Assembly (NCBI GenBank): GCA_000969725.1
Contig: JXSR01S066220.1
DNA: 21,428 nucleotides
Reading direction: 5' to 3' (one strand)
Origin: Ophiothrix spiculata
Taxonomy: Eukaryota; Echinodermata; Ophiuroidea; Amphilepidida; Ophiotrichidae
The position numbers and the translations under genes are program-made. How positions within the stretch are numbered: position 1 is the first letter of the stretch; every line of letters starts with the position of its first letter. A model generated the notes under the pieces. The model had not been told where the DNA came from. It worked only from the letters and a program-made list of their open reading frames with translations, and searched no databases. Shown in pieces: positions 1-8,130 of the stretch.

Positions 1-354
1 TGTCTTATCACACAAAGGAGAGCAATCATTACCCTGTGACACATTATTTAAATCAATAACAGATGAATAACCAGTACAACTAGAAGCAATGTGATTATCA
101 TGGTCACAAATAGAATTTGGACAAGAACTGTCATATGAATCATTAATACAAATACATGTATTGTTACCAACAGAATTTTCATAAACATCATAAGAGCAAG
201 TAGTATCAGTAGAACCTCTAGTAGAACTATCAATAATATTACAGTCATTGAAATCATTAGAAATATTGTTTAATGAATTGTCATTTAATTCAGCAGACCT
301 TGCTCGAGAGCATATCTTGTGTGCATCCTCAAATGTTAGTGGAATTTCATTTGA
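1..354 (-). CDS. Partial open frame of unknown function, runs off left edge
   Basis: This frame is open for 118 codons from 354 down to base 1, after an in-frame TGA at 357-355. It has no in-frame ATG, so it could be an exon or part of a decayed element. The upstream end reads IPLTFEDAHKICSRARSAEL, then the frame becomes very rich in Asn, Ser, Asp and Cys with mostly T-ending codons. The LTFEDAHKIC stretch loosely resembles the end of some retroelement Gag domains, but no CCHC zinc knuckle follows, so this is only a hint. I see no convincing splice acceptor just upstream. It lies head-to-head with the plus-strand exon at 457. It may be a chance open frame in AT-rich DNA, although 118 stop-free codons with such uniform composition is more than usual. 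Confidence 0.3.
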
Positions 355-456
355 TCACTTTATTTTTTCTTACGTTACAATACTAATGAATCTGTTGAAT
401 GGTGATCCTTTGGTTCTGTGGTATTCACTCCATGAGAATGTCTTTGTTGTTTTTAG

Positions 457-554
457 GTGATGAAGAAGAACAGTACTGGGAGAAGCTCAAGGCTGATAGA
501 ATGGATAAATTAAGTAGCAAACAAAAGAAGAAAAAGAAGAGAGGCTTAGACAGG
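457..554 (+). CDS. Penultimate exon of unidentified lysine-rich protein
   Basis: A pyrimidine-rich TTGTTGTTTTTAG acceptor precedes 457 and a strong GTGAGT donor follows 554. The exon starts with two bases of a split codon and then reads DEEEQYWEKLKADRMDKL, followed by a basic run KQKKKKKRGLDR. It ends in phase 0, which matches the next plus-strand exon at 1678. The acidic start, predicted helical middle and polylysine tail look like a nuclear or nucleolar protein, which is inference from composition. I do not recognise the family. Earlier exons would lie left of the window. Confidence 0.6.
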
Positions 555-951
555 GTGAGTGAAAGTACATCATGGGATTGTTGATCCTCCGGACATGATA
601 AAACTACATTCAACAACTCACCGTATCTTCTTATACGGGAGCTCGCCGTTGTTGATTAGTGATGAATCCACAGTTGATATTCAAATAAGCGCGTCACGCA
701 TGGCACAGCGTACACGGTGGTGCGTTTACGCAGTGCACATAAATCAGCGCACTGTTCATCGCGCGTCGGGAACTTGAGTACGTGCAATGACTGGCGCTTG
801 GGAACAGTTGAAAACGACAAAGCCACAAGCATTTAAAAACTAGCATTTTGTTTCAGATTCTTCAAAGTATTTTTATTGAGATGAGTATCTGTTAAATTGA
901 AAACATTTAGAATTTAATTCATACGTTTTCAGGTAGATTTTCGTTGTTGAA
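555..951. other. Intron sequence with a small hairpin
   Basis: Within this intron stretch, caacaac at 612 pairs with gttgttg ending near 656, enclosing a perfect ccgtat/atacgg stem near 622-639. The right side (gttgttgattagtgat) resembles the arm of the MITE at 952-1133, so this may be a relic of a related element. No coding signal is seen. Confidence 0.3.
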
Positions 952-1133
952 AGGTATTCAAACATGCTACAGAGTTGTTCATTGCTAATCAACAACTCTG
1001 CATCCGATGCGTCGGCACATTTTTATCACACTCGGGTGGCTAAAGCCACCTTCGCGCCATAAAAAATACGCAGATGCATGGATGCATTGTTGTTGATTAG
1101 CGATTAACAACTCTGTAGCATGTTTGAATACCT
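952..1133. mobile_element. Palindromic MITE with long terminal inverted repeats
   Basis: The 182-bp block begins aggtattcaaacatgctaca and ends with its reverse complement, tgtagcatgtttgaatacct. Pairing continues through gagttgtt and gctaatcaacaac with few mismatches, so the arms are about 50 bp or longer. The centre has a small perfect stem, ggtggc-taaa-gccacc, at 1035-1050. It encodes no transposase. A TA target duplication is possible (ggTA/TAcc) but cannot be told apart from the arms. It sits in the intron of the plus-strand gene. Confidence 0.7.
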
Positions 1134-1677
1134 AAATCTTGGTCAAAATACGTAGGACATGAGTGCAATAGATTGTGACAAGTCGGTTCCTCTCTCTTTT
1201 TGTTTAAGACCTCCCTCAAAGTATGAGTTCAAATTTTGAAGAATAGATACGCAGACTCATTCTTAAAGAAATATCTCTTCACAACATTACACAGGGAGTG
1301 GAAGCAAAGTGTAGGTGATGGTAATTTACTGGCTGCGACAGATTTAAAAAGAATTTCAAAGCTTCATTGGAGACTAATTTGTGTATGTTTTATCCAATAT
1401 TTACCAATTACAGGGCTCTTAAATTTATTTGGAAGCTACCGCAGTTTGGTTATTATTTTAAAAAGTGTGTTGATTTTCCTGAACCAAGCAATTTGATATC
1501 TTTTATTTTCTGGCAAGTCCTTTATTTGACTTGATTTGAAAACAATCGTGACTTTCCAAAGAATTGCAGTAAACCATTTTGAAATCCCTGGTACATTGAT
1601 GTGTGTTACCAGTAATTTGTATGTTTTGGGATATTGTGTTGTAACAAGTTGCTATTGTATTTCTATTGTCATTTCAG

Positions 1678-1752
1678 GTATTATGCAAAGCAGAGAAAGT
1701 ATCGCTTGCAGGTTCAGACGGTGGAAGTCATATTCGCTTCGATGATGAGTAA
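1678..1752 (+). CDS. Terminal exon of the same unidentified protein
   Basis: A good acceptor (TTTCTATTGTCATTTCAG) ends at 1677. The phase-0 frame begins VLCKAEKV, ends GGSHIRFDDE, and stops at TAA 1750-1752, giving 24 codons. Phase continuity with the exon ending at 554, same-strand order and a downstream poly(A) signal support it as the last exon. The short acidic end after the preceding exon's lysine run fits a small nuclear protein tail. The two other frames across this stretch look like shadows. The intron between the two exons would be 1123 bp and contains the MITE at 952-1133. Confidence 0.55.
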   Translation, partial: VLCKAEKVSLAGSDGGSHIRFDDE

Positions 1753-2172
1753 AATCATCAAAATTAGAATTGATAGGCGCAATTGGAATGCTCTCTTTCT
1801 CTTGCCAATAACATTCCTGCTAGCAATGGTGACACAGGAGTGATAAAGCAATGTGAAAGTCATGGCTGCCGTGGTGTTTTCTGTTCTGAACAACCTCATC
1901 TGATCTATAGGCGGCTGGCTGTTCATCACCCAATACTTTACTTGGGTAAACTTAGTTCAGCATAAAAAATTATCACTTATACGGAAGTCCACCAATTGTA
2001 TAAAAGAACAACGCAAGAGCAGATGAAATCCAGAGGAGTAAATATGTGTGAAAAACAACTCAAGTCTGAATGAGTGCATGGTTTTGCCAAAATACTCTCT
2101 AGAGTATGACAGGATGATCTATGTTCTAAACCAGGCACAAGGTGGTTACGAAATGGATGGCAAAACAGCAAT

Positions 2173-2178
2173 AATAAA
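2173..2178 (+). promoter_or_regulatory. Candidate poly(A) signal of the plus-strand gene
   Basis: AATAAA lies about 420 bp after the TAA at 1752 and is the first canonical signal I see on this strand after the stop. The 1753-2172 stretch is then the likely 3' UTR and shows no other feature. Confidence 0.5.
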
Positions 2179-2524
2179 ATGGAAACTTAATGAATTGTGT
2201 TAAATTTGGAAAAAATTATTTTAAAGCAGTGAATGTACTCTTGCAGTATAAGTTAATAATCCACAGATTTACATACAGAACTGGACTTTGGCCCATATTC
2301 ATGAAATGTTGTTAACTCTAGTTGGCAAGTAACTTCAGTTATTTGTAATTGAATCAAAATCAAAATTCAAAAATTGCGAAAAAAGGTTGATATCTGTTTT
2401 TTTGATATACTTTCATTAGAGGTGACTAGGGTTGATCAAGAATTGTATGTGAGGGACTACTGCAATTGAGACTTCTATGTCATGTGTGTTATGATGCGTG
2501 TACAGCTACTTTTGAAAAGCATCC
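2179..2524. other. AT-rich spacer, nothing recognised
   Basis: No open frame, RNA structure or repeat boundary was recognised here after the putative 3' end of the plus-strand gene. Confidence 0.5.
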
Positions 2525-2594
2525 TTAAAGGGGCAATTCATGATCCCCATTCCAACCCATGGTTGTCTCTGTCAAAATTCAGATTTTCAGCTAA

Positions 2595-2630
2595 TACAGT
2601 GGAACCTTGTTAAAGCAATACTATAAGGTG
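2595..2630 (+). repeat. pogo/Tigger-like transposon end fragment
   Basis: TA followed by CAGTGGAACCTTGTTAA resembles the terminal repeats of pogo/Tigger DNA transposons, which insert at TA. A related inverted phrase occurs at 7592-7612 (attaacaaggttccatagta). Only an end fragment is visible. Confidence 0.3.
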
Positions 2631-4920
2631 TTAAAACTGAAGCCCCCCCCTGTCACCCATCATTTTTGATTTTTTAGCATTTTGGGTTTGCTTTGGGTAG
2701 ATTATGATATCCTTTTTATTTGGCTTAAATATGCTTACTTTTTGTGTTATGGCCATTTGTTGAATTAAATTCGGGATCCTGAATTTAATTTTACATGTAT
2801 TTTACAGTTGGTCCATTTGATAGCAAACGTCACTGACTGTGCAATAGTGCCATGCAGAAATGTTGATACATTGCACAGTTACCTTTTTTGGCAAGACGCA
2901 ACATCAATCGAGGGCGTAATTTTCAATCGAGGAAGCTTACAGTCCGCAGGCGCAGCATAAGAGCATTAAAGCCGGCATGTACAGTATCATAGATGTTGTA
3001 TCGGTTTGTTTTGTTTACAAAGATTTATTTAGCCGTCATATAAAACAAATAATGAATGTTTCTTATTCGTGTCAATGCAGGGCTATGATTGAGGTTTTTA
3101 AAATAGTCTTGGAAGAATGTAATAGAGTGAAGCGGGCAACGCAAATGGAGCTTCTTCATGGCCGGGGGTCCAAGCCAGAGGGTTTCTACACATTAAATAT
3201 TGCAGGAAACATCATTTCAGAGGCAATTTCAGATTAAAATTCCTCTCTCATGATCTTTTCCAGTTTGTGTGATCAGTTTTCCTAGCGATTTACTCACGAA
3301 AAAATCCAGGGATATATTACAAAAACTCTGGAAATCAAGACAAATCTGGGTAAATCACACCCCTGTCAATGGAACAAATATTTCATTCGGTGAAAGATCA
3401 AATGCTCCATTCAAACGAGGCGAAAAATGAAATATTTGTACCATTGCACTCCTAAACATTCATTATTTGTATACCATAAAAATAACTGACACAGTAAAGT
3501 AAGGACAAGTGGAAAATACAAAATTGCTCATAAAATCAAAATGGTTCCGATTTGATTGTAATTTTAAATACTAGTAAAAGCATCGTAAGTGATATTCCTT
3601 TGTTTGTTTTGATTCTATTAAGGTCTTTCTTTGATTCAATAAGTTTTCATATCCAAGCGGATCGTGGCTAATGCCTTTAAGAAAAGTGAGAGTGAGAAAG
3701 TGTGTCATTTTCTATTTATTGTCGGAGCCGTGCCAGTAGTGTCTGATCGATCTACCCAAGATCGGAGTCGGCCGATCTAAATTAGTTTCAAATGGGCCGA
3801 TTCCCTGTGTACATTACAAAGGACAACAAATTGCCAACATTAACGCAATATTGAATTTGGTGAATCCATCGATCATTTAGGTATGACGTGGGTGTCATAG
3901 TTAATTCTAGGCAAAAATATGTAATGTTTATGTTGGTTCTGGTAAGTCTGGTTGGTATCAAAAGATAGAGATAACTTGATTTTTGCAAGCTACTCCTAGG
4001 GTTTGTTGAATCGGTACAATGTAGATTTGTTCGTAATTTTGATTCAGATCCGATAACCTAAATTGCAGACCCTGTCCGATTCCGACCGGTCAGCCACTAC
4101 CTGACAGTAATACAACACAGTAGCCTATGGAGATTGTTAAAAGCTGCGAGGTTTTTTTAACATCCGAATCAGGAATTGCACCTTTAACACCCCTACTATT
4201 GCAATTCACGATCCCGATGTAATTAAAACCTTGTATCTAACTTTTTAAAATATGCATGCAGTTTATTTCCAAGTTATTTAAATTGTTTAGTCTTTAAAAA
4301 ATCTCTATAAGCCACTGTGTTGTAATTACTGTTGAATTTTGGAAATAACCTCATTTTCTTCACAATACAATCATATTTGGAAGGCTTAAAAAGTTCCATT
4401 CTTATTAGCCAAAATTCAGAATTGTCATAGGGTGAAACCATAGTCCGCCTCCAAACAAAATTTTCGCTACTGAACATTTGGTTATGTTAAAATGACGAGT
4501 GACTCCAAATAAAATAAACTTCCTTCAACACCGAGTTCAGACCAAATAAAATTTCACGCTAAATTGCACATGTATAATTGAACTGCCATATGGTGGCATT
4601 TCATGAGGTGGGTCAAAAATGTGTTACATGGTCAAAAAAACAATTGTTTGATATGATGTTAATATTATTGATCTCTATCAATTCAAGTAACTTTTTAGCC
4701 AAATATCACTTTTGTTTTGGCATAATGAGCTAATTGATGGTTAATTTCTCCATAGACGGCAATGCAAACTGTAATTTTCAAACGCATTTTTCTCAAAATT
4801 GCCTGTTTTTACTAAAGCAAGTCATTAATTGGAATGATTAATGGTAAACAGTTAATTTTTTCAGGATATGTTCTAAACACTTTAATAGTGACTTTGATGC
4901 ATTAAAATTGAAACAAACCC

Positions 4921-5061
4921 TTAAGGCTCTGTCACACATCACGAAACGTACGAATAACGAACTTATAATGTACACTGGTTTGGTCATTGAGATACATGTA
5001 TATCGATTACCAAACAGTGTACGTTATTCGCACGGTACGGTGATGTGTGACAGAGCCTTTA
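4921..5061. mobile_element. TTAA-type palindromic MITE (GGCTCTGTCACAC ends)
   Basis: The 133-bp element at 4925-5057 starts GGCTCTGTCACACATCAC and ends with the inverted copy GTGATGTGTGACAGAGCC. It is flanked by TTAA (4921-4924) and a decayed TTTA (5058-5061). The inner arms also match (cgaataacg, gtacactg, gatacatgtat), so almost the whole element can fold into one hairpin, with a roughly 10-bp insertion on the left side. TTAA flanks suggest mobilisation by a piggyBac- or Kolobok-like transposase. Confidence 0.75.
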
Positions 5062-5428
5062 GGGTCTTGGTGTTTTTGACCTTCAATTAATTAGTGGCGG
5101 GCTATACAAGGGGAGAAAATGGTGATGTTTCAAATCATTCTGTCCTAATTCCTATTTGATGCAGCTTGATCCCCTGAACATTTTGACACCAAATTTGTCA
5201 AAATCGGACAAAAAATGAGAAGGTGCTACCAAAAAAACTGATCGAGTGGGGACGGGGTCTTATAAAAGGTCTAAAAATGATAAATTTGCCAATTACTGTA
5301 ATTATATACCAAATTTTAGCCATGTTGGTGACTAATCTGTATGTATTTGAGGTCACAAAATCCATTTATGAATGTTCCAGCAGTGTCAAACCTTCCAAAA
5401 TGGCGATATTGTCTCAATTTGGGTATCT

Positions 5429-5458
5429 ACCGCATCCGTAGGCACCGCATCCTTAGGC
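5429..5458 (+). repeat. Two-copy 15-bp tandem repeat
   Basis: accgcatccgtaggc is followed directly by accgcatccttaggc, with one mismatch. Confidence 0.6.
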
Positions 5459-6054
5459 ACCACCACCCTTGTACTGCCAAGTTCAAACCATTGTCTCTCT
5501 TAAATTATGTAACCCATGAAGACCAAATTACTGCCACAAATAGCAGAAATTTTAAGCTTTCAAATGAGACATTAAACAAGTCAATAGACCAAGGAATAGT
5601 GAATTTACATCAAATTAAGTTCGAGAACCCATGAAAAAATGTAACAACACCACCTTTTCAGCATACCCACCTAATGAAATGCCACCATATACATTGCACC
5701 AAATGTTTGTTACCGGTTCATACTTTCAATTCGATTGCAAATATTTGGTGACGTCTCGACCAAATGTTTTGTAGCGAAAATTCTGTTTGGAGGCCGACTA
5801 TGTTTTGAGCCTAAGAGCTTAAACGTAACCTTGGGGATTTGTTGTGGATTATAAATTGCCCCTTTAAGCATTTGTTAAGGCAAAGTGGTATTTTACCTGG
5901 GCAGGACCAAAATAAAGAAACAATCTTTAAACATGTAATTAATGTCAACAACAATTTTATTTGCTTTTTGCATTGTTACAGCTTACATGCCAAGTACAAT
6001 ACAACTTCTTCATAATGAAATTAGTGTCACGAAAATTGGTTAAGAGAAGCATTT

Positions 6055-6099
6055 TTTTTTTAAGAGAACCAACTTTGTTATAATAAAGTTTTTACTGTA
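6055..6099 (-). repeat. pogo/Tigger-like terminal repeat fragment
   Basis: Read on the minus strand, TA is followed by CAGTAAAAACTTTATTATAA and then CAAAGTTGGTTCTCTT, a layout typical of pogo/Tigger-type ends. An inner taagagaa/ttctctta pair adds local inverted structure. No matching coding sequence is seen. Confidence 0.3.
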
Positions 6100-6234
6100 C
6101 AAGCATAGCTCAATTTGCATAAATGAAAATAACAGTTCATTTAAATATTCACATTATGTAAGTATTATTTACAGTTCTAAGTATTTGTAGTTAAATTCAT
6201 TTTGATAAAAAGTTAGTAATGAGAGTTAACGTTT

Positions 6235-6307
6235 GGTTTGGGACTGGGCTTGAACCAGTGACCTTCCGAGAGTCTGACGGATGCTCTTCCACTTGAGCTA
6301 CCCAAAC
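6235..6307 (-). tRNA. tRNA-like sequence, probably pseudogene or SINE head
   Basis: The minus strand folds as a 73-nt cloverleaf. The acceptor GTTTGGG pairs with CCCAAAC, followed by T8-A9, a GCTC/GAGC D arm, a five-base variable loop and an ACTGG/CCAGT T arm with loop TTCAAGC. A-box (TAGCTCAAGTGG) and B-box (GGTTCAAGCCC) promoter sequences are intact, and TTTTT at 6211-6207 could terminate RNA polymerase III. The anticodon arm is irregular: TCCGT/TCGGA has a T-T mismatch and the loop CAGACTC lacks the near-universal T33. If read normally the anticodon is GAC (Val), but these defects favour a tRNA-derived SINE head or pseudogene. The CCA end is not encoded. Confidence 0.6.
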
Positions 6308-6308
6308 C

Positions 6309-7239
6309 TTTTACATTTCATTTCTTCTTTTCATCAAAATGATGGATGAAGTGTTTGTTGAATATTTGGAATTCATTGTCAGCAACATAATATAATATCT
6401 TTTGCTACATCTTAGTTTTTTGTTCACAATATGCAATGCTCTTTATAAATTACCAATCATATTAATTTTTAGATCTAATAAAGCAGCCAGTGGCTTTTTA
6501 TGCTTATTTTCCACATCTGATGGTTTCAAAAACAGTTTGTTCTAAATAATCTTATTTTCAAATCCCTAAATCTGTTGGTATTCTATAATGCAATCTACTG
6601 ATTTTTGAAACCACCAAATTGACTCCCTTATAAGTATGATAACACTTTATTTTGCTTTAAAGTTCTGTTGACAAAGGGAAATACGATAACAAAAAGTTCT
6701 TGCATATCTACATGTATAAATATTTCTTAAGTTTACACAGCATCTTATAGGGCAATTTATAAGGCCAAAATGTGAATCAAGTCCGTTTCTTGTGTGCATT
6801 CCCTTTTAACAGTCTTAAAACCACGTCACTTTTTTCTCTTACAATACATTTGTATAAAAAATAGAAATACTGACAAAAATGACAAATCATCATAGTGGGG
6901 AAAGAAATATTCCTGAAAAAAAAAAAGCTTACAAGTATCATCGACTACTCTGTGAAAAGAAACAAACTTCAATTCAGGTCCCCCTTTAGACTTCTGAACT
7001 AGTCTACAATTTTGCCAATATTCAACGTACGAATTGGGAAAAGGTGACGCATTGAGCAATCAGCTGGCAAAAGCATGGTGCGCATTGCTTTTTCAAGAAT
7101 TGTAAAAACAAACAAAACAAAAAAACCCGCATTCTGCATTGCAATTTTCAGACCTGCTACAGGAAACAGATTTGTTTCTTTTTTGGGGGCTAACATGTAA
7201 CAATTTAATACATCCAAAAACCCAAGGTGGCTGGCCATT
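6309..7239. other. AT-rich intergenic DNA, no gene seen
   Basis: Only short, compositionally biased frames occur here; they lack family motifs and splice context. No further repeat boundary was recognised. Confidence 0.5.
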
Positions 7240-7379
7240 TGTGGTTCGAGGTAGCAAAAGGATGCACTTGTTGGCTCCTACATGTAGCTCATTGAAGCAA
7301 CTGATGTATACATCAGATATGCTACAACAAGCTACATGTAGGAGCCGACAAGTGCATCCTTTTGCTACCTCGAACCACA
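7240..7379. repeat. Near-perfect long hairpin (two 50-bp arms)
   Basis: The arm at 7240-7289 and the inverted arm at 7330-7379 differ by one base over 50 (the ttg/tcg position in acttgttggctc). The 40-bp loop holds a perfect 16-bp palindrome, ctgatgtatacatcag, at 7301-7316. The arms run from tgtggttcgaggtagcaaaa at the base to cctacatgtagct next to the loop. No target duplication is clear, so it may be a young foldback MITE or a hairpin-RNA locus. The 112-codon minus frame and 87-codon plus frame across it are by-products of the palindrome. Confidence 0.8.
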
Positions 7380-7910
7380 TATTGGTAACTGATCTTAACT
7401 GATAAAATGAAGTTACTTTGACAACAATCACATAACTGTAATTTACAGTACTTCATCATCGCCATGTAATGGTCAGTTGCCAATACGGTCTAAATACTAT
7501 TGAAGATTTACAGGTAGATAAACCCAACATGCTATGAAATTAGACTATGACCAGCTCTTGGTCAGCTGTTCAACTTGTATTAACGCGATTCCACTCTATT
7601 AACAAGGTTCCATAGTACTTATTAGTACTATCGGCATATCAACGCACCCCAGCCGAAGTCAATTAAGCCTTGGCACAAACCTCTAATTAATGGTGTTTAG
7701 AATTAAAATATCAAGAAATTAACTATAACTTTTCAACAATTCATTTTTTCGTGTAGAAATTCTTGTGTAGGTCGAGCAAGACTTGTTCGTTATGGTGTAT
7801 CGAATTTCCGGTGTACCTATACAATAAGCTTTGGAATAGTACAAAAAGTGTGTGAAATCCATATCTGAGCAATACACTGCCCATTGAGTTGGCCCAGAAC
7901 ACAACAACAT
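7380..7910. other. Intergenic spacer with a small perfect hairpin
   Basis: atagtact-tatt-agtactat at 7612-7631 forms an 8-bp stem with a 4-base loop. It follows an inverted pogo-like phrase (aacaaggttcc). Nothing else was recognised. Confidence 0.4.
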
Positions 7911-7935
7911 TTACATGATTTCCTATTCATTGCAC

Positions 7936-7941
7936 TTTATT
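7936..7941 (-). promoter_or_regulatory. CDK1: CDK1 poly(A) signal
   Basis: AATAAA on the minus strand, about 70 bases after the TAG at 8013-8011. If used, the 3' UTR is short, under roughly 100 bases. Confidence 0.6.
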
Positions 7942-8010
7942 GCTGTGTGTAACATTGAGTCAGTCAGTTCTACCAACGTTGGAATGTATGATGGCCAACA
8001 TCGGCTTGAA

Positions 8011-8130
8011 CTATAATGCTATCCCCGACATGGCTTCTGGTAGTGTTGATTTGTCAAGGTCATCAAAGTACTCGTGGTGTAAGGCTGATTTGCAAGTCAG
8101 TCTTTTGGCTGGGTCGTATATTAGCATTTG
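8011..8130 (-). CDS. CDK1: CDK1 exon 7: C-terminus and stop
   Basis: Acceptor TTTTCTTTTCCACAG precedes 39 codons and TAG at 8013-8011. [20 protein letters not shown] and YFDDLD are the conserved end of the kinase fold. The last residues ([13 protein letters not shown]) are lineage-specific and make the tail about seven residues longer than human. Confidence 0.95.
   Translation of the reverse strand, partial: QMLIYDPAKRLTCKSALHHEYFDDLDKSTLPEAMSGIAL

Larger units (their letters stand above)
4439..5802. mobile_element. 1.4-kb inverted-repeat element containing a nested MITE
   Basis: Arms of 44 bp at 4439-4482 and 5759-5802 are inverted copies with few mismatches (for example cctccaaacaaaattttcgc against cctccaaacagaattttcgc). 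A second inverted block, tatggtggcatttcat plus aggtgggt, occurs at 4588-4613 and 5665-5691, showing that the inverted homology extends inward. No transposase frame was found; the 97-codon frame at 5341-5634 has no recognisable content. The MITE at 4925-5057 is nested inside. Confidence 0.55.
2525..5867. mobile_element. Possible large TTAA-flanked non-autonomous element
   Basis: TTAA at 2525-2528 is followed by AGGGGCAATT, and AATTGCCCCT at 5854-5863 is followed by TTAA. The similarity continues inward (gcaattcatgatcc against gcaatttataatcc). TTAA duplications are typical of piggyBac and Kolobok transposons. No transposase frame is visible between the ends. The pair may be two separate relics rather than the ends of one 3.3-kb element, because this short motif also recurs near 4199 (gcaattcacgatcccg). 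The interior otherwise shows only repeats listed separately and a weak 86-codon frame at 2977-3237. Confidence 0.3.

Noticed and set aside
2977-3237. 86-codon plus-strand frame (ends AGNIISEAISD)
   Set aside because: There is an AG-like site inside, but no homology I recognise, no matching donor exon and no clear poly(A) signal nearby.
3717-4108. Possible MITE with tagtg.ctga.cg ends
   Set aside because: The inverted similarity between 3728-3770 and 4058-4110 is weak and no duplication or sharp end could be set.
7093-7431. 112-codon minus-strand frame
   Set aside because: It runs across the hairpin at 7240-7379 and has no motif; a matching frame appears on the other strand because of the palindrome.
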